Counted from the first letter of the stretch, positions 1-9,267 are shown. The stretch is DNA of 64,000 nt from Candidatus Poribacteria bacterium (GCA_022821495.1 JAJEDN010000061.1:1-64000); one strand, 5' to 3'. Notes: generated by a model from the letters alone, not told the origin. Translations and numbers: made by a program.

Positions 1-60
1 GCACACGGGGATAGCGAACAGCAGCCTAACTTGCAACCTTACACTACAGGGATATTATAA
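1..60 (+). CDS. C-terminal tail of an upstream gene (partial, unidentified)
   Basis: Frame 1 is open from the window edge and ends at TAA 58-60, giving 19 residues ending in YTTGIL. It is too short to identify. Because the next 90 bases contain a hairpin typical of the right end of IS200/IS605-type elements, it could be the end of a tnpB gene lying mostly outside the window. That is only an inference; the frame could also be open by chance. Confidence 0.25.
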   Translation, partial: AHGDSEQQPNLQPYTTGIL

Positions 61-94
61 CACTTTTTGACACTTTTTGTGAAAAAAAAAAGAC

Positions 95-146
95 AGGAGG
101 CGGGCATTCCTCCCAAGCATAAATACTTGGGTTTCCTGCCCAAAGA
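95..146 (+). mobile_element. Putative right-end hairpin of an IS200/IS605-type element
   Basis: A two-part stem is visible: GGGCA (102-106) pairs with TGCCC (137-141), and inside it CCCAAG (112-117) pairs with CTTGGG (126-131) around a loop of 8 bases. A purine-rich stretch (A-run then aggagg) precedes it. The shape resembles the subterminal hairpin and omegaRNA 3' end of tnpB elements. It ends only a few bases before the ATG of the epimerase gene at 151. No transposase is visible inside the window, so the element type is inferred. Confidence 0.4.
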
Positions 147-150
147 TTAG

Positions 151-1155
151 ATGAAATATCTCGTCACCGGCTGTGCTGGATTCATCGGATGGAAAGTGAC
201 GGAATTCTTGCTGGGAGCAGGACACACTGTTGTTGGTGTTGATAACATAAACGCCGCGTATGACACGCAAGTCAAGCAATGGAGGCTCCAGCAGCTTGAG
301 GGCACCCCAAATTTCTATTTTCATCGTTCAGACATTTGTGACCGAGATGCACTGCGAGAGATATTTAGCGGATCTGATACGGAAACCCAGGGGCGTGTGC
401 CTCCTACTTTTAATGCTGTGATTAACCTCGCTGCACGCGCGGGCGTACGGCAGTCTGTGGAGAACCCGTGGGTCTACGTTGATACGAACGTGACCGGCAC
501 GCTGAATCTACTGGAACTCTGCCGTGAGTTTGAGGTAAAGAAATTTGTATTGGCATCAACATCAAGTCTCTACGGTGCGAACAACTCACTGCCATTCAGT
601 GAAGAGGCGAACACAGACGGACCCTTGTCCCCCTATGCTGCCTCAAAAAAAGGTGCTGAATCCCTCTGTCATAGTTACCACCATCTCTACGGCATTGATG
701 TGACAATCTTCCGTTTTTTTACTGTTTACGGACCCGCTGGCAGACCTGATATGAGCGCGTTTCGTTTTGTCCAGTGGATTAGCGAAGGGAAACCGGTGCT
801 TGTCTATGGTGATGGCAAGCAGTCCTCGCGAGATTATACCTATCTTGAAGACATTGCCCGTGGCGTAATTGCTGGGTTGAAGCCGATTCAATACGAGGTG
901 ATTAATCTCGGTTCAGATAGTCCGATCGTGCTGATTGATACGATTCGACTCATAGAGGAATTGGTCGGCAAGAAAGCGGAACTCTCACATCAACCGTTCC
1001 ATCCCGCAGATGTCCGCGCCACGTGGGCAAACATCCAGAAAGCGGAGCAGCTTTTAGGGTGGCGACCACAGGTCACTTTTCGGGACGGGATAACGGCACT
1101 TGTGGAATGGTATCAGACAAATCGGGATTGGGCAAAGGACATCCAAACAGGTTAA
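151..1155 (+). CDS. NAD-dependent sugar-nucleotide epimerase/dehydratase
   Basis: Cytoplasmic extended short-chain dehydrogenase (334 residues, usual family length) that interconverts or dehydrates nucleotide sugars for cell-surface polysaccharide. The Rossmann dinucleotide motif GCAGFIG is at residues 7-13 and the catalytic YxxxK is Y162-K166 in a SPYAASK context, with the partner serine in the LASTSSLYG segment just before it. The pattern is closest to UDP-glucuronate 4-epimerases and other UDP-sugar epimerases; the exact substrate cannot be told. No good ribosome-binding site precedes ATG 151, because an IS-like hairpin ends about ten bases upstream. The stop codon lies in a hairpin shared with the convergent next gene. 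Confidence 0.85.
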   Translation: MKYLVTGCAGFIGWKVTEFLLGAGHTVVGVDNINAAYDTQVKQWRLQQLEGTPNFYFHRSDICDRDALREIFSGSDTETQGRVPPTFNAVINLAARAGVRQSVENPWVYVDTNVTGTLNLLELCREFEVKKFVLASTSSLYGANNSLPFSEEANTDGPLSPYAASKKGAESLCHSYHHLYGIDVTIFRFFTVYGPAGRPDMSAFRFVQWISEGKPVLVYGDGKQSSRDYTYLEDIARGVIAGLKPIQYEVINLGSDSPIVLIDTIRLIEELVGKKAELSHQPFHPADVRATWANIQKAEQLLGWRPQVTFRDGITALVEWYQTNRDWAKDIQTG

Positions 1156-1177
1156 CAGCAAATGCGATTTGTTAACC
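1150..1177. terminator. Hairpin between convergent genes
   Basis: GGTTAACA (1150-1157) pairs with TGTTAACC (1170-1177). It overlaps the stop codon of the epimerase and sits in the 23-bp gap before the convergent gene. There is no long T tract, so a bidirectional terminator role is inferred. Confidence 0.45.
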
Positions 1178-1178
1178 G

Positions 1179-1760
1179 CTATTGTTCAGTCAAAAGTGCG
1201 ACAGCCTTTTTTAAAGCACCCGCGTCGACCTTTATTTTCGCTGTTTCCGCTTCGCGTTGGACATAAGTCAGCGTATGCTCTGGGCTCATCGGAGTAGCAA
1301 TGTCTTGAAGGATCTTATGAAGACGTTTGACATCGGCTTTTTTGATACCGGTCTGTGCTTCCACACGAGTATATAACGCAGTGGGAGTCTCTGGTGTCTC
1401 AACCGGTTTTGCTTGCTTGGAAACGGTCCTCTCAGCCTTAGGTTTGGGGTCTCCTGATGTTTTCGTACGACGTGTCCGTTTGCGAGATGTTCCCTGTTTA
1501 GAAGCTTGAATTTTTCCTGCCTCCAGTGATTTAACACCGCATTCCCTACACAATTTCGCTGTGACATCCGCCAAAGTCATGGTTACAATTACTTCACTGA
1601 TGGATCCACAGAGTTCGCACTCAGCAAGGTTCTCGATGCTCGCAAGGATCTCTGCGTGTATGGTAAGCATTCGCTCCTTGTCAACTTTCGTCTGCTTCTC
1701 CTTCTGACAGAGCATGATTAATTTCTGTGCTGCTTTCTCAATTGTGTCTAAATGTCCCAT
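1179..1760 (-). CDS. Zinc-ribbon-like protein of unknown function
   Basis: I do not recognise the family (193 residues). Two CxxC pairs, C48/C51 and C71/C74, are spaced like a zinc ribbon. They are followed by a basic, low-complexity linker (about residues 80-130, rich in K, R, T and P) and a C-terminal helical segment (about 130-193). The N-terminal 45 residues are helical and charged. Binding to nucleic acid or a protein partner would fit this layout but is inference. It is the downstream gene of citramalate synthase on the same strand (59-bp gap), so co-transcription is possible. Confidence 0.6.
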   Translation of the reverse strand: MGHLDTIEKAAQKLIMLCQKEKQTKVDKERMLTIHAEILASIENLAECELCGSISEVIVTMTLADVTAKLCRECGVKSLEAGKIQASKQGTSRKRTRRTKTSGDPKPKAERTVSKQAKPVETPETPTALYTRVEAQTGIKKADVKRLHKILQDIATPMSPEHTLTYVQREAETAKIKVDAGALKKAVALLTEQ

Positions 1761-1819
1761 ATTGCCCCCAAGGCTGCAAGTTCAAACGCGATTCGCAGAC
1801 GAAATGTGTGATTGGTTAA

Positions 1820-3418
1820 TTACTTGGACGTTTGTGAGGTAGCGAATTTTTTATCCGTATACAGTTTATATTCAAAACTATCCAGTAGCGCTTCGCAACT
1901 CGCGGAGATGATATTTTCTGAGACACCGACGGTTCGCCAACTCTGCTCGCCATCACTTGCTTCAATCAATACGCGAACTTTAGAACCGGTGCCTGCTTTC
2001 GTATCCAGCACTCGGACCTTGTAATCTATGAGTCGAACCGTCTGCAAGGCGGGGTAGAATTGTTCGAGTGCTTTTCGGAGCGCGGTGTCAAGTGCGTTGA
2101 CGGGGCCGTCGCCATCAGCGGCGGTGTGTGCAGTCAGACCGTCCGGTGTTGTAACCTTTACCGTCGCTTCAGATCGCATCGCGAAGTCAGTGAACTGCTC
2201 GACAATCACCCGGAAACCGACAGGTTCAAAAAAGGACTCGTATCCGTTAAATATCTTATGTGTTAGCAGCTCGAAAGATGCTTCAGCGGCTTCGTATTGG
2301 TAACCGTCTTGCTCGGCTTCTTTAAGGCGTTTGAAGAGTGCCAACACCTGCGGTGAATTCTTGTCGTAATCGGGATACTCCTTCTCAATCTTTTTCATGA
2401 TCGTGCCGCGTCCGGCTTGGTCAGAGACGAGTACGCGTTGTGTATTGCCAACCGTTTCTGGCACGATGTGTTCATAAGTGAGTCGATTTTTACGGATCGC
2501 ATCGGTATGTAAGCCGCCTTTGTGCGCGAAAGCGGAACGTCCGACATAGGGTTGACGCTCATCGTGTGGGAGGTTCGCTAATTCACTGATAAGGCGTGAC
2601 ACGCTTGTTATGGCTTGCAGCTGCATTTCGCTGAGGCATTTTCTTCCGAGTTTGAGTTGGATTGTAGGGATAATAGAGGCGAGATTTGCGTTTCCACACC
2701 GTTCGCCGTAGCCGTTGAATGTGCCTTGCACGTGGGTCGCACCCGCCTGAACAGCCAATACTGAATTTGCCGCACCCATGCCAGCATCGTTATGCGCGTG
2801 GATACCGACAGCCAATGACAATTCAGATAGCACCACCTCAACGCCTTCCTGAATCTCTAACGGTAATCTGCCGCCGTTGGTATCACAGAGAACAAGGCAG
2901 CTTGCACCGCCCGCTGCAGCGGCTCGTAGTGTCTCTACTGCATACGCAGCGTCATCGGCGTAGCCATCAAAAAAGTGTTCCGCGTCGTAAATCACCTCAC
3001 GACCGTTTTCCACGAGATATCGGACAGAACCCTCAATTAATTCCAAGTTCTCTTCTGCTGTCACCCGAAGGACATCGGTGGCATGGAGCCGCCAACTTTT
3101 TCCAAAGATGGTAACAGTTCGCGCACCCGTATCCAGCAAAGCCGCCAAATTTGGATCGGTATCGGTGGTATAAGTAGGGTATCTCGTGCTACCGAACGGC
3201 ACAATCGTTGCTGTTTCCAGTGCCATGTCTTTCGCACGTTTGAAAAATTCTATATCTTTTGGATTAGAGCCGGGATAACCGCCCTCAATATAGCGAACGC
3301 CTAATTTATCGAGTGCCTCTATGATAATGAGTTTGTCTTCAACAGAAAACGCCACACCTTCTGCTTGGCTGCCATCCCGGAGTGTTGTATCGTAAAATTC
3401 GACCATGTTATTTTTCAC
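1820..3418 (-). CDS. cimA: (R)-citramalate synthase (LeuA family)
   Basis: Condenses acetyl-CoA with pyruvate to (R)-citramalate, the first step of the threonine-independent route to isoleucine. The HMGL-like TIM barrel opens with the signature DTTLRDG at residues 10-16 and carries the metal-binding HAHND motif near the middle. The C-terminal part (about 390-525) matches the LeuA regulatory dimer domain, where end-product inhibition normally acts. At 532 residues it has CimA rather than LeuA proportions and the early YIEGGYPGSNPKD segment typical of CimA. The longest frame starts at GTG 3416-3418; ATG at 3404-3406 (residue 5) is an equally plausible start, and neither has a clear Shine-Dalgarno sequence. 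Confidence 0.88.
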   Translation of the reverse strand: MKNNMVEFYDTTLRDGSQAEGVAFSVEDKLIIIEALDKLGVRYIEGGYPGSNPKDIEFFKRAKDMALETATIVPFGSTRYPTYTTDTDPNLAALLDTGARTVTIFGKSWRLHATDVLRVTAEENLELIEGSVRYLVENGREVIYDAEHFFDGYADDAAYAVETLRAAAAGGASCLVLCDTNGGRLPLEIQEGVEVVLSELSLAVGIHAHNDAGMGAANSVLAVQAGATHVQGTFNGYGERCGNANLASIIPTIQLKLGRKCLSEMQLQAITSVSRLISELANLPHDERQPYVGRSAFAHKGGLHTDAIRKNRLTYEHIVPETVGNTQRVLVSDQAGRGTIMKKIEKEYPDYDKNSPQVLALFKRLKEAEQDGYQYEAAEASFELLTHKIFNGYESFFEPVGFRVIVEQFTDFAMRSEATVKVTTPDGLTAHTAADGDGPVNALDTALRKALEQFYPALQTVRLIDYKVRVLDTKAGTGSKVRVLIEASDGEQSWRTVGVSENIISASCEALLDSFEYKLYTDKKFATSQTSK

Positions 3419-3644
3419 TGTATGTTTTGGCTTCTGTTTTGAATATGGGCTTGCAAGTTTCGCCCTTACAACGCCAAAATTCGGTGTCTCCTTTTAGCAA
3501 ACCCTGTTTAATTCTGTTAGTGGAATTTTACCACATTTTAGGGCAAAAGTCAAGATATTTGCGGTTGTACATCAGAGGTATTTAGTTTTACATATTCACT
3601 GTTTCCTTTTCATAATCTACATAATGTGTTATCATTTAACTATC

Positions 3645-4946
3645 ATGAAAAACTATGCTATTTTACTCATTTGCGTCGTGTTGTTCTCAGGTTGTGGCAT
3701 ATCGGTACTAAAACCGAAACCGGTTCAGACACAACCGCCAACAATTTCTGTAGATCCACTCGAAAAACTACAAACCGATATTGACATCGTTTTACAGGAA
3801 ACGTTATTCACAACAGCAAGCATCGGCGTAAAGATTGTTGCTGTCGAAACCGGTGAGGTGATTTATGAAAAGAATCCACACAAATTACATCACCCCGCCT
3901 CCACAACGAAACTCTTCACGGCAGCTGCTGCCTTAGCAAAGCTCGGATCAGACTACCAGTTTGAAACAACGGTCTATGTCAATACGGATGCGGATATACA
4001 AGTGCCAGAAAATATCTATCTCAAGGGTAGAGCCGATCCGGTGCTTCAGCCCCATCATATCGTAAAACTCGCTGATATACTGCTCGAAACTGGCGTAAAA
4101 TCAATACAAGGTGATATTGTTGTTGATACAACATATCTTGATACCGTTCGGGAAGGTCCCGGATGGATGTGGGATGATAGACCGCTTCGGATTAGTGCTT
4201 TAAGCATCAGACAAATAGAGCCTGAACCCGGTACGAGGAGCAGAGCCCTTGCATGCGGCTATCTACTGAAAAACGAACTCATGGAAAAAGGCATTGAGGT
4301 GGCAGGTGATGTCGTTCCTGGAACAGTGCCGTTAGATGCGACTACGGTTGCTAAACACTTATCACCGCCACTCGCCGATATCATCAAATTAATGAACAAG
4401 CCGAGCGACAATTGGATCGCTGAACTGCTCTTCAAAACCATCGGTGCTGAAGTGATGGGTGAACCCGGAACGTGGCAGAAAGGGAGGGATGCTGTCACTG
4501 CGTTCTTAAGTGAAACCGTGGGTGAACTGCCAGCGCATCGGTTCGTTGACGGTTCTGGACTTTCTCGCTACAATCTCCTCAACGTGGAACTCCTCACGAG
4601 GTTGTTGGTCGATATGTACCGAAATTTTGAGTTGATGCCTGAGTATTTGGCATCGCTGCCGATTGCTGGCGTTGACGGCACTTTAAGAAATCGGTTGCAA
4701 GGCGTGTCCGCTGAAAAAATGTTGCGTGCGAAAACGGGCACGTTAAGCGGTGTTTCTGCACTTGCTGGCTACGCTGTGACAGCAGACGATGAAGTCTTTG
4801 CGTTCGGTATCCTCATCAGCCACTACGTCGGTTCCGCTACCCCAGCGCGGGATATCCAAGATCAGATTGGAAACCATCTGACCGGATTCAGTCGTCATCC
4901 AGTTGGGAACGTTAACGGCGAATCCGCCCCAGTTGAAACAGAATAG
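3645..4946 (+). CDS. dacB: D-alanyl-D-alanine carboxypeptidase/endopeptidase, PBP4 type, lipoprotein
   Basis: Class C penicillin-binding protein (peptidase S13) that trims or cleaves peptidoglycan peptides in the periplasm. All three active-site motifs are present: STTK at 86-89, SDN at 254-256 and KTG at 363-365. Using ATG 3645 rather than ATG 3624 places a lipoprotein signal at the N terminus (hydrophobic run then LFSGC), so the mature protein should be lipid-anchored; E. coli PBP4 is not a lipoprotein. About 433 residues, slightly shorter than E. coli DacB, suggesting a reduced insert domain. Single-gene unit, convergent with the PhyH gene. Confidence 0.88.
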   Translation: MKNYAILLICVVLFSGCGISVLKPKPVQTQPPTISVDPLEKLQTDIDIVLQETLFTTASIGVKIVAVETGEVIYEKNPHKLHHPASTTKLFTAAAALAKLGSDYQFETTVYVNTDADIQVPENIYLKGRADPVLQPHHIVKLADILLETGVKSIQGDIVVDTTYLDTVREGPGWMWDDRPLRISALSIRQIEPEPGTRSRALACGYLLKNELMEKGIEVAGDVVPGTVPLDATTVAKHLSPPLADIIKLMNKPSDNWIAELLFKTIGAEVMGEPGTWQKGRDAVTAFLSETVGELPAHRFVDGSGLSRYNLLNVELLTRLLVDMYRNFELMPEYLASLPIAGVDGTLRNRLQGVSAEKMLRAKTGTLSGVSALAGYAVTADDEVFAFGILISHYVGSATPARDIQDQIGNHLTGFSRHPVGNVNGESAPVETE

Positions 4947-4964
4947 AAAACGGTACGAATACGC

Positions 4965-4984
4965 GCGGCGGACTGCTCCGCCGC
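4965..4984. terminator. GC-rich hairpin between convergent genes
   Basis: GCGGCGGA (4965-4972) and TCCGCCGC (4977-4984) form a perfect 8-bp stem with a 4-base loop, between the stop codons of two convergent genes. No T tract follows on either strand. Confidence 0.5.
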
Positions 4985-4994
4985 ACAATCTACC

Positions 4995-5774
4995 CTAATC
5001 AAACCGTGACGTAATCTCAGGTGGTGGTTCGCCGACGACTGATTTGCCATCCTGCAACAACGGCTCCGCATTACCCCACAACCGGCTTCCATCGTGCGAA
5101 AGGAGGGGTTCTGCTGAATACTGGGCAAGATAGGCGCGCCGCATGTTGTTCGTATAGTTTGTCCCACTACAATGGAAGTTGACGCTTGTGAACGCTACAA
5201 TGCTCCCCGCAGGCACGACAGCAGGCACACCCTTCTCCGGTCCGAAATAGCCCACCATATCGTTGCTCTCATCGTCACGGATGTGTTTTACCCACGAACG
5301 GATACCGATGCGAGAAAACGGCATCACGTAGACTGTTCCGTTCTCTTCAGACATATCATCAAGCGCGCACCAACAGGTGAGATACGGTTTGTGATCAGGG
5401 TAACCGACATAGCCTGAATCCTGATGCCAACTGAACTTCATCCCTTCTTCCGCACCTTTGACAACATACTGCTCCCAGAAGAGATACGCTGTATCGCCTA
5501 AAGTGGCACGGCAGACATCTGCCATCAGGTCGCTGAACAGGAATTCGCGGAGCTTGGGTTGTTTCCTGAAGCAGTTTGAGACGAAATACCGTTTCCCGCG
5601 ATGATTGAGACCGAGTACATCTGTGTCCTGTCGCTCCATCTCAGCATCCGCCTGATTGATAAAGGTCCCGCATTCACCGCGAAGCAGTTCCAAAAACGGT
5701 TCCGGGATAACATTTTCTAAAATGAAATAGCCTTCCTCTTGGAATTGCTGTTTCTGTGCATCAGTTATCTTCAT
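4995..5774 (-). CDS. Phytanoyl-CoA dioxygenase (PhyH) family protein
   Basis: Fe(II)/2-oxoglutarate-dependent oxygenase of 259 residues. The metal triad is visible as H117xD119 (in SWHQDSGY) and distal H201 (NFHCSGTN), with R212/R213 ten residues later in the position that binds the 2-oxoglutarate carboxylate. The enzyme is cytoplasmic and the substrate cannot be deduced; relatives hydroxylate small molecules, including halogenated or alkyl compounds. PhyH paralogs are abundant in Poribacteria-like genomes and a second one lies at 17587. No operon partner. Confidence 0.85.
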   Translation of the reverse strand: MKITDAQKQQFQEEGYFILENVIPEPFLELLRGECGTFINQADAEMERQDTDVLGLNHRGKRYFVSNCFRKQPKLREFLFSDLMADVCRATLGDTAYLFWEQYVVKGAEEGMKFSWHQDSGYVGYPDHKPYLTCWCALDDMSEENGTVYVMPFSRIGIRSWVKHIRDDESNDMVGYFGPEKGVPAVVPAGSIVAFTSVNFHCSGTNYTNNMRRAYLAQYSAEPLLSHDGSRLWGNAEPLLQDGKSVVGEPPPEITSRFD

Positions 5775-5859
5775 TTTTTTAATTATTCAGTTTCTATTCT
5801 GCTAATTTTAGGTTTGGTTTGTAGTAGTGCGATTTATCGCACATCCCGATATTAACAAC

Positions 5860-5940
5860 GGGCAATAATGCACTTCGCATGAATCAACGGTATGAATGCC
5901 TTATGGCATTCCCCGGGGCGAGTACGCCGCAGAATTGCCC
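5860..5940. repeat. Nested inverted repeat in the gap 5775-5997
   Basis: Outer arms GGGCAAT (5860-5866) and ATTGCCC (5934-5940) enclose an inner hairpin GAATGCC (5894-5900)/GGCATTC (5905-5911). A separate hairpin around GTGCGA-TTTA-TCGCAC lies at about 5827-5842. The block is downstream of the sulfite oxidase stop on the minus strand and upstream of the PhyH gene; a terminator or dispersed-repeat origin is possible. Confidence 0.4.
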
Positions 5941-5997
5941 TATTACGAACAGAATTTACCTCTAATTTTGAACTGGACGAAGTCTACAAAAAGACTT

Positions 5998-7125
5998 CTA
6001 TTCAATATTGACTCGGCGGACAACCTGACCGTTGCTTTCCCAGTAGGTATGCTTTCCAGTGATATAATCAGAATCGGCTGCGGGTTGGATGTTGCCTCTC
6101 GTATCAATCGCTCTGGAGACGACAGTGTGTTCGCCTATTGATGGGCCGTTCCAGTCGAGGTGCCAGATTTTCCATGCGAATTCCGCGTCCACTTCCGGAT
6201 CAATCGCCGCTTTCTGCCATGCGCCGCCATCAATACTCACCTCAACGGTTTTAATAGGTGCTCCCCACGCTGCACCGTAGATACGATATTTGTCGCCAAT
6301 ACGCGTTACTTTCGCAGCTAACGATTTCAACTGTGTTCTGCCGACTGAAGTTTCCATCCAGACAGATTCGCCATCGGGACGTTTTTCCTCGCGCATTGTG
6401 ACATAATCGCGTCCCATGAATCGTCCCATGTACCGGGTATTACGTACCTCGATGCGTTTGAGCCATTTGACGCATGCGATACCGTACCAACCGGGCGCAA
6501 TTAAGCGCAGCGGTGCACCGTTGGCGTGTGGTAGCGGTTCACCATTCATCTCATAACAGAGGAGCATCGTATCTTCCAAGGCGTCTTTAACGGACATGCT
6601 GCGTGCAAAGTTCTGACGCATCTTGACCTTTCGCCGTTCCTCTTCGCCGACATCGTGTCCGAAGAAAATTACCTCAATGCCGTCTTCTTGGATACCGACT
6701 TCCTTAAGGATCGGCGCGAGGGGTGTGCCAGCCCATTTTGCGGTACCAATTGCCCCGGTAAATGTTGGAAACCCGTGATTCCCGGAACACTCCAAAGTAA
6801 AGGTTACTTCTTGACGGGGTCGCGCTTTGATGTCATCAATCGTGAGCATCAACGGATTATCAACCAAGCCGCTTACTTCGAGTTTCCATGTCGCGAGATC
6901 GACTTCAGGCTTGCCGTAGTGCGAAACGTTAAAGAATTCATCGTTCGGGGTGATAAAAGTATCAAATTTATTCCAATCCAGTCGTCCTTGCTCTGGAGGT
7001 GGTTGATCCACGAACGGCACAAGCACTTCATCCTCACGGTTTGGGAAGGCGTAGACTGCCCACGGACTGAGCAGTAGTCCTGTGAGCGTCATACCGCTAC
7101 GTCGCAAAAAATCTCTACGCTCCAT
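5998..7125 (-). CDS. Tat-exported sulfite oxidase-family molybdopterin enzyme
   Basis: Periplasmic molybdoenzyme of 375 residues. The N terminus carries a twin-arginine signal (RRDFLRR, then a hydrophobic stretch ending near residue 27). The molybdenum-ligating cysteine is C113 in FTLECSGNHG, the hallmark of the sulfite oxidase fold, and the C-terminal ~120 residues match the molybdopterin-oxidoreductase dimerisation domain. Sulfite is the likely substrate, but the sequence does not exclude other members such as MsrP-like reductases. A strong ribosome-binding site (aggaggg) precedes ATG 7125. The stop of the superoxide dismutase gene lies only 29 bp upstream, so the two are probably one transcript exporting folded redox enzymes. 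Confidence 0.85.
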   Translation of the reverse strand: MERRDFLRRSGMTLTGLLLSPWAVYAFPNREDEVLVPFVDQPPPEQGRLDWNKFDTFITPNDEFFNVSHYGKPEVDLATWKLEVSGLVDNPLMLTIDDIKARPRQEVTFTLECSGNHGFPTFTGAIGTAKWAGTPLAPILKEVGIQEDGIEVIFFGHDVGEEERRKVKMRQNFARSMSVKDALEDTMLLCYEMNGEPLPHANGAPLRLIAPGWYGIACVKWLKRIEVRNTRYMGRFMGRDYVTMREEKRPDGESVWMETSVGRTQLKSLAAKVTRIGDKYRIYGAAWGAPIKTVEVSIDGGAWQKAAIDPEVDAEFAWKIWHLDWNGPSIGEHTVVSRAIDTRGNIQPAADSDYITGKHTYWESNGQVVRRVNIE

Positions 7126-7154
7126 GGTCCCTCCTAATTCTTGGTAGTCGCGGT

Positions 7155-7877
7155 TTAAGCGTTCATTGCCGCAAGATAATGGGCGTTAACCTGTTTCCAA
7201 TTGACGACCTTACCCCACGCATCCACGTAATCGGCGCGTCGGTTCTGGTAGTTGAGATAGTAGGCGTGTTCCCAGACATCAAGACCGAGGATAGGCGTAT
7301 GTCCTTCCATCAACGGGCTATCTTGATTTGATGTCGAATAGATTTGCAACTTCTTCTTATCGTCAACAACAAGCCATGCCCATCCTGATCCGAAATGCGT
7401 TTTCGCTGCTTTGGTGAACATCTCGCTACCAGCATCAAACGATCCAAATGTAGACTGAATGGCTTCGGCAACTTTGCCTGTCGGTGCACTGCCGTCGGGG
7501 ATCATAATGCTCCAGAAAAGCGTGTGGTTGGCGTGTCCACCACCGCTGTTGATTACGGCTTGGCGGATGTCCTTCGGCACTTTATCAATGTTCCGAAGTA
7601 GATCTTCAATCGACATGTGCTCCAAATCATGATGGTGTGCAATCGCTGCATTGAGTTTATTGACATAGCCTTGATGGTGTTTTCCGTGATGGATTTCCAT
7701 CGTGCGTTTGTCAATAGACGGTTCAAGCGCATCGTACGGGTAGCGGAGTTTTGGCAGCGTATGACCATGGGTATGCGCGTGCTCGTGTTGATTCGCATAA
7801 AGACGCAGTGGACTGTTCGCGAGCAGTAGTCCTGCAACTGCGGTACTTCCTTGAATTAAAAAATTCCTACGATTCAT
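7155..7877 (-). CDS. Superoxide dismutase (Fe/Mn family) with Tat-like signal
   Basis: Converts superoxide to peroxide and oxygen. Metal ligands H63, H118, D200 and H204 are all present ([20 protein letters not shown]). The GGGHANH context is more like Mn-type than Fe-type enzymes, but specificity cannot be fixed by eye. The N terminus ([10 protein letters not shown] followed by a hydrophobic stretch to about residue 28) looks like a twin-arginine signal, so the enzyme should act outside the cytoplasm. A histidine-rich segment (HEHAHTHGH, 31-39) follows the signal and may bind metal. aaggagc precedes the ATG. First gene of a probable two-gene operon with the sulfite oxidase. Confidence 0.9.
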   Translation of the reverse strand: MNRRNFLIQGSTAVAGLLLANSPLRLYANQHEHAHTHGHTLPKLRYPYDALEPSIDKRTMEIHHGKHHQGYVNKLNAAIAHHHDLEHMSIEDLLRNIDKVPKDIRQAVINSGGGHANHTLFWSIMIPDGSAPTGKVAEAIQSTFGSFDAGSEMFTKAAKTHFGSGWAWLVVDDKKKLQIYSTSNQDSPLMEGHTPILGLDVWEHAYYLNYQNRRADYVDAWGKVVNWKQVNAHYLAAMNA

Positions 7878-7950
7878 GATTGCTCCTTGTTCTGCTGTTT
7901 TGCATAGGATTTTAGCAGAAATTACGGGTTCGTGTCAAGATAAAATTCAG

Positions 7951-7979
7951 TTGATTTTGGCAAACGGATGTGGTATATT
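7951..7979 (+). promoter_or_regulatory. Sigma-70-type promoter of the patatin gene
   Basis: TTGATT (7951-7956), a 17-bp spacer and TATATT (7974-7979). It lies 64 bp before ATG 8043, which argues against the upstream in-frame start at 7968. Confidence 0.5.
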
Positions 7980-8042
7980 GACCCTAGCAGACACACGACG
8001 ATAACAAATAAATCAAGACTAAGATATATCGGTAACCGATTA

Positions 8043-8954
8043 ATGGAAAATACTGACACCTTCCACATCCTCGCATTAGATGGCGGCGGCACGCGCGGTA
8101 TATACACCGCCCAACTCCTTGCTGAAATTGAACGTGCCTTTCAGACGCGTATCAAAACCTGTTTCGATCTCATTGCAGGCACAAGCACAGGGGCAATTAT
8201 TGCCGGTGCTGCTGTCTCTGACATCCCTATGACTGATATCGTCGAACTCTTTGAGAGCGAGACCCCGCATATCTTCCGAAAACGGTGGTATCGTATCCCG
8301 TTGTTTCTTAGCAAATATCCGAGCGAACAACTCGCTCAAGTTATTGCCAAACATATTCCGGCAATGCCTCTCGGTGAAATCGCAACGCCGTTGATGATAA
8401 CAAGTTCTGAGATCTCCAAAAGTGAAGTTCACATTTTTAGATCCAATTATGAAAGTCGCTATTCGGAGGGTACGCCCCCTACAAATAAAGAGGTCTGTTT
8501 ACGAGATGCGATCCTCGCTTCCTGTGCTGCACCCACATTTTTTGCCCCAAAGTCCGTTGACACCCTCTTGTTAGCAGACGGCTGCTTATGGGCGAACAAC
8601 CCTTCCACAATTGCCGCCACAGAGGCACTCTCAGTGTTTAGAAAAGAGGCGAGAGAGATTCGGATGCTCTCCATCGGCACAGGACATTCGACAAACATGT
8701 ACCGGCAGAGACGCGGCTGGGGATTTATCACCGGATGGGGTGGTGCGAAACTAACCTCTTACGTGATGACATTGCAAGCCCAAGCATCCGCCCATACAGC
8801 AAAACTATTGCTGAAAGGCAATTATTTACGCATCAATCCAGAAATCGATCGTTGGGAGATAGACAACCTTACGCAGTTAGACACCCTCAAATCCCTCGCT
8901 GAGTCCGATTTTGAGAAGTATGCCGCAGAAATTAGGACATTTATTCCCACCTAA
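8043..8954 (+). CDS. Patatin-like phospholipase
   Basis: Serine acyl hydrolase of about 303 residues with a Ser-Asp dyad. The oxyanion loop DGGGTRG is at 13-19, the nucleophile elbow GTSTG at 46-50 (S48), and the catalytic aspartate is D179 in LADGCLWANNP; the usual DGG is DGC here. No signal peptide, so it should act on the cytoplasmic side of the membrane. The layout resembles CapV-type effectors of anti-phage CBASS systems, but no nucleotidyltransferase or other CBASS gene is adjacent, so a housekeeping lipase role is at least as likely. ATG 8043 was chosen because the region upstream overlaps the promoter. Confidence 0.82.
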   Translation: MENTDTFHILALDGGGTRGIYTAQLLAEIERAFQTRIKTCFDLIAGTSTGAIIAGAAVSDIPMTDIVELFESETPHIFRKRWYRIPLFLSKYPSEQLAQVIAKHIPAMPLGEIATPLMITSSEISKSEVHIFRSNYESRYSEGTPPTNKEVCLRDAILASCAAPTFFAPKSVDTLLLADGCLWANNPSTIAATEALSVFRKEAREIRMLSIGTGHSTNMYRQRRGWGFITGWGGAKLTSYVMTLQAQASAHTAKLLLKGNYLRINPEIDRWEIDNLTQLDTLKSLAESDFEKYAAEIRTFIPT

Positions 8955-8981
8955 GATCAAAGTAACCCAAGTTGCCACTTT

Positions 8982-9046
8982 GTAGCATAGGAGACCGTTG
9001 GTTTCCTGTGTCACCTGTAGCATAGGAAACCGTTAGCCTGTGGCAT
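8982..9046. repeat. Two tandem copies of a dispersed palindrome (family V1), in the gap 8955-9332
   Basis: Two successive copies begin with tgtagcata at 8982 and 9017. The first has arms around AGGAgACC-gtt-GGTTTCCT; the second ends tgtggca like the copies at 39934 and 40225. The rest of the 378-bp gap holds AT-rich DNA and the leader of the next gene; a possible 62-codon frame at 9125-9313 does not look coding. Confidence 0.55.
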
Positions 9047-9267
9047 TGGAACACACAACTCACACGACGATACGAGTGTATAGATAATTACCAAATCTAC
9101 TATAAAAAGTCCTAATGTGCTTTTTTGTTAAAAAGATTGACTTTTTATGTTGTAAAATATACAATGCAGTTGTATTTGACAAATTTTTCCGATTTAAGAA
9201 GTGTTAAGGTAATTTCTTGTTTCGTTAACGAGAGGCGAATAACCTCAAACTTCATCCATTCACAATG

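Noticed and set aside
8043..8954. Patatin as the effector of a CBASS anti-phage system
   Set aside because: No cyclic-nucleotide synthase or accessory gene lies on either side; the flanking genes are a dismutase and a small membrane protein.
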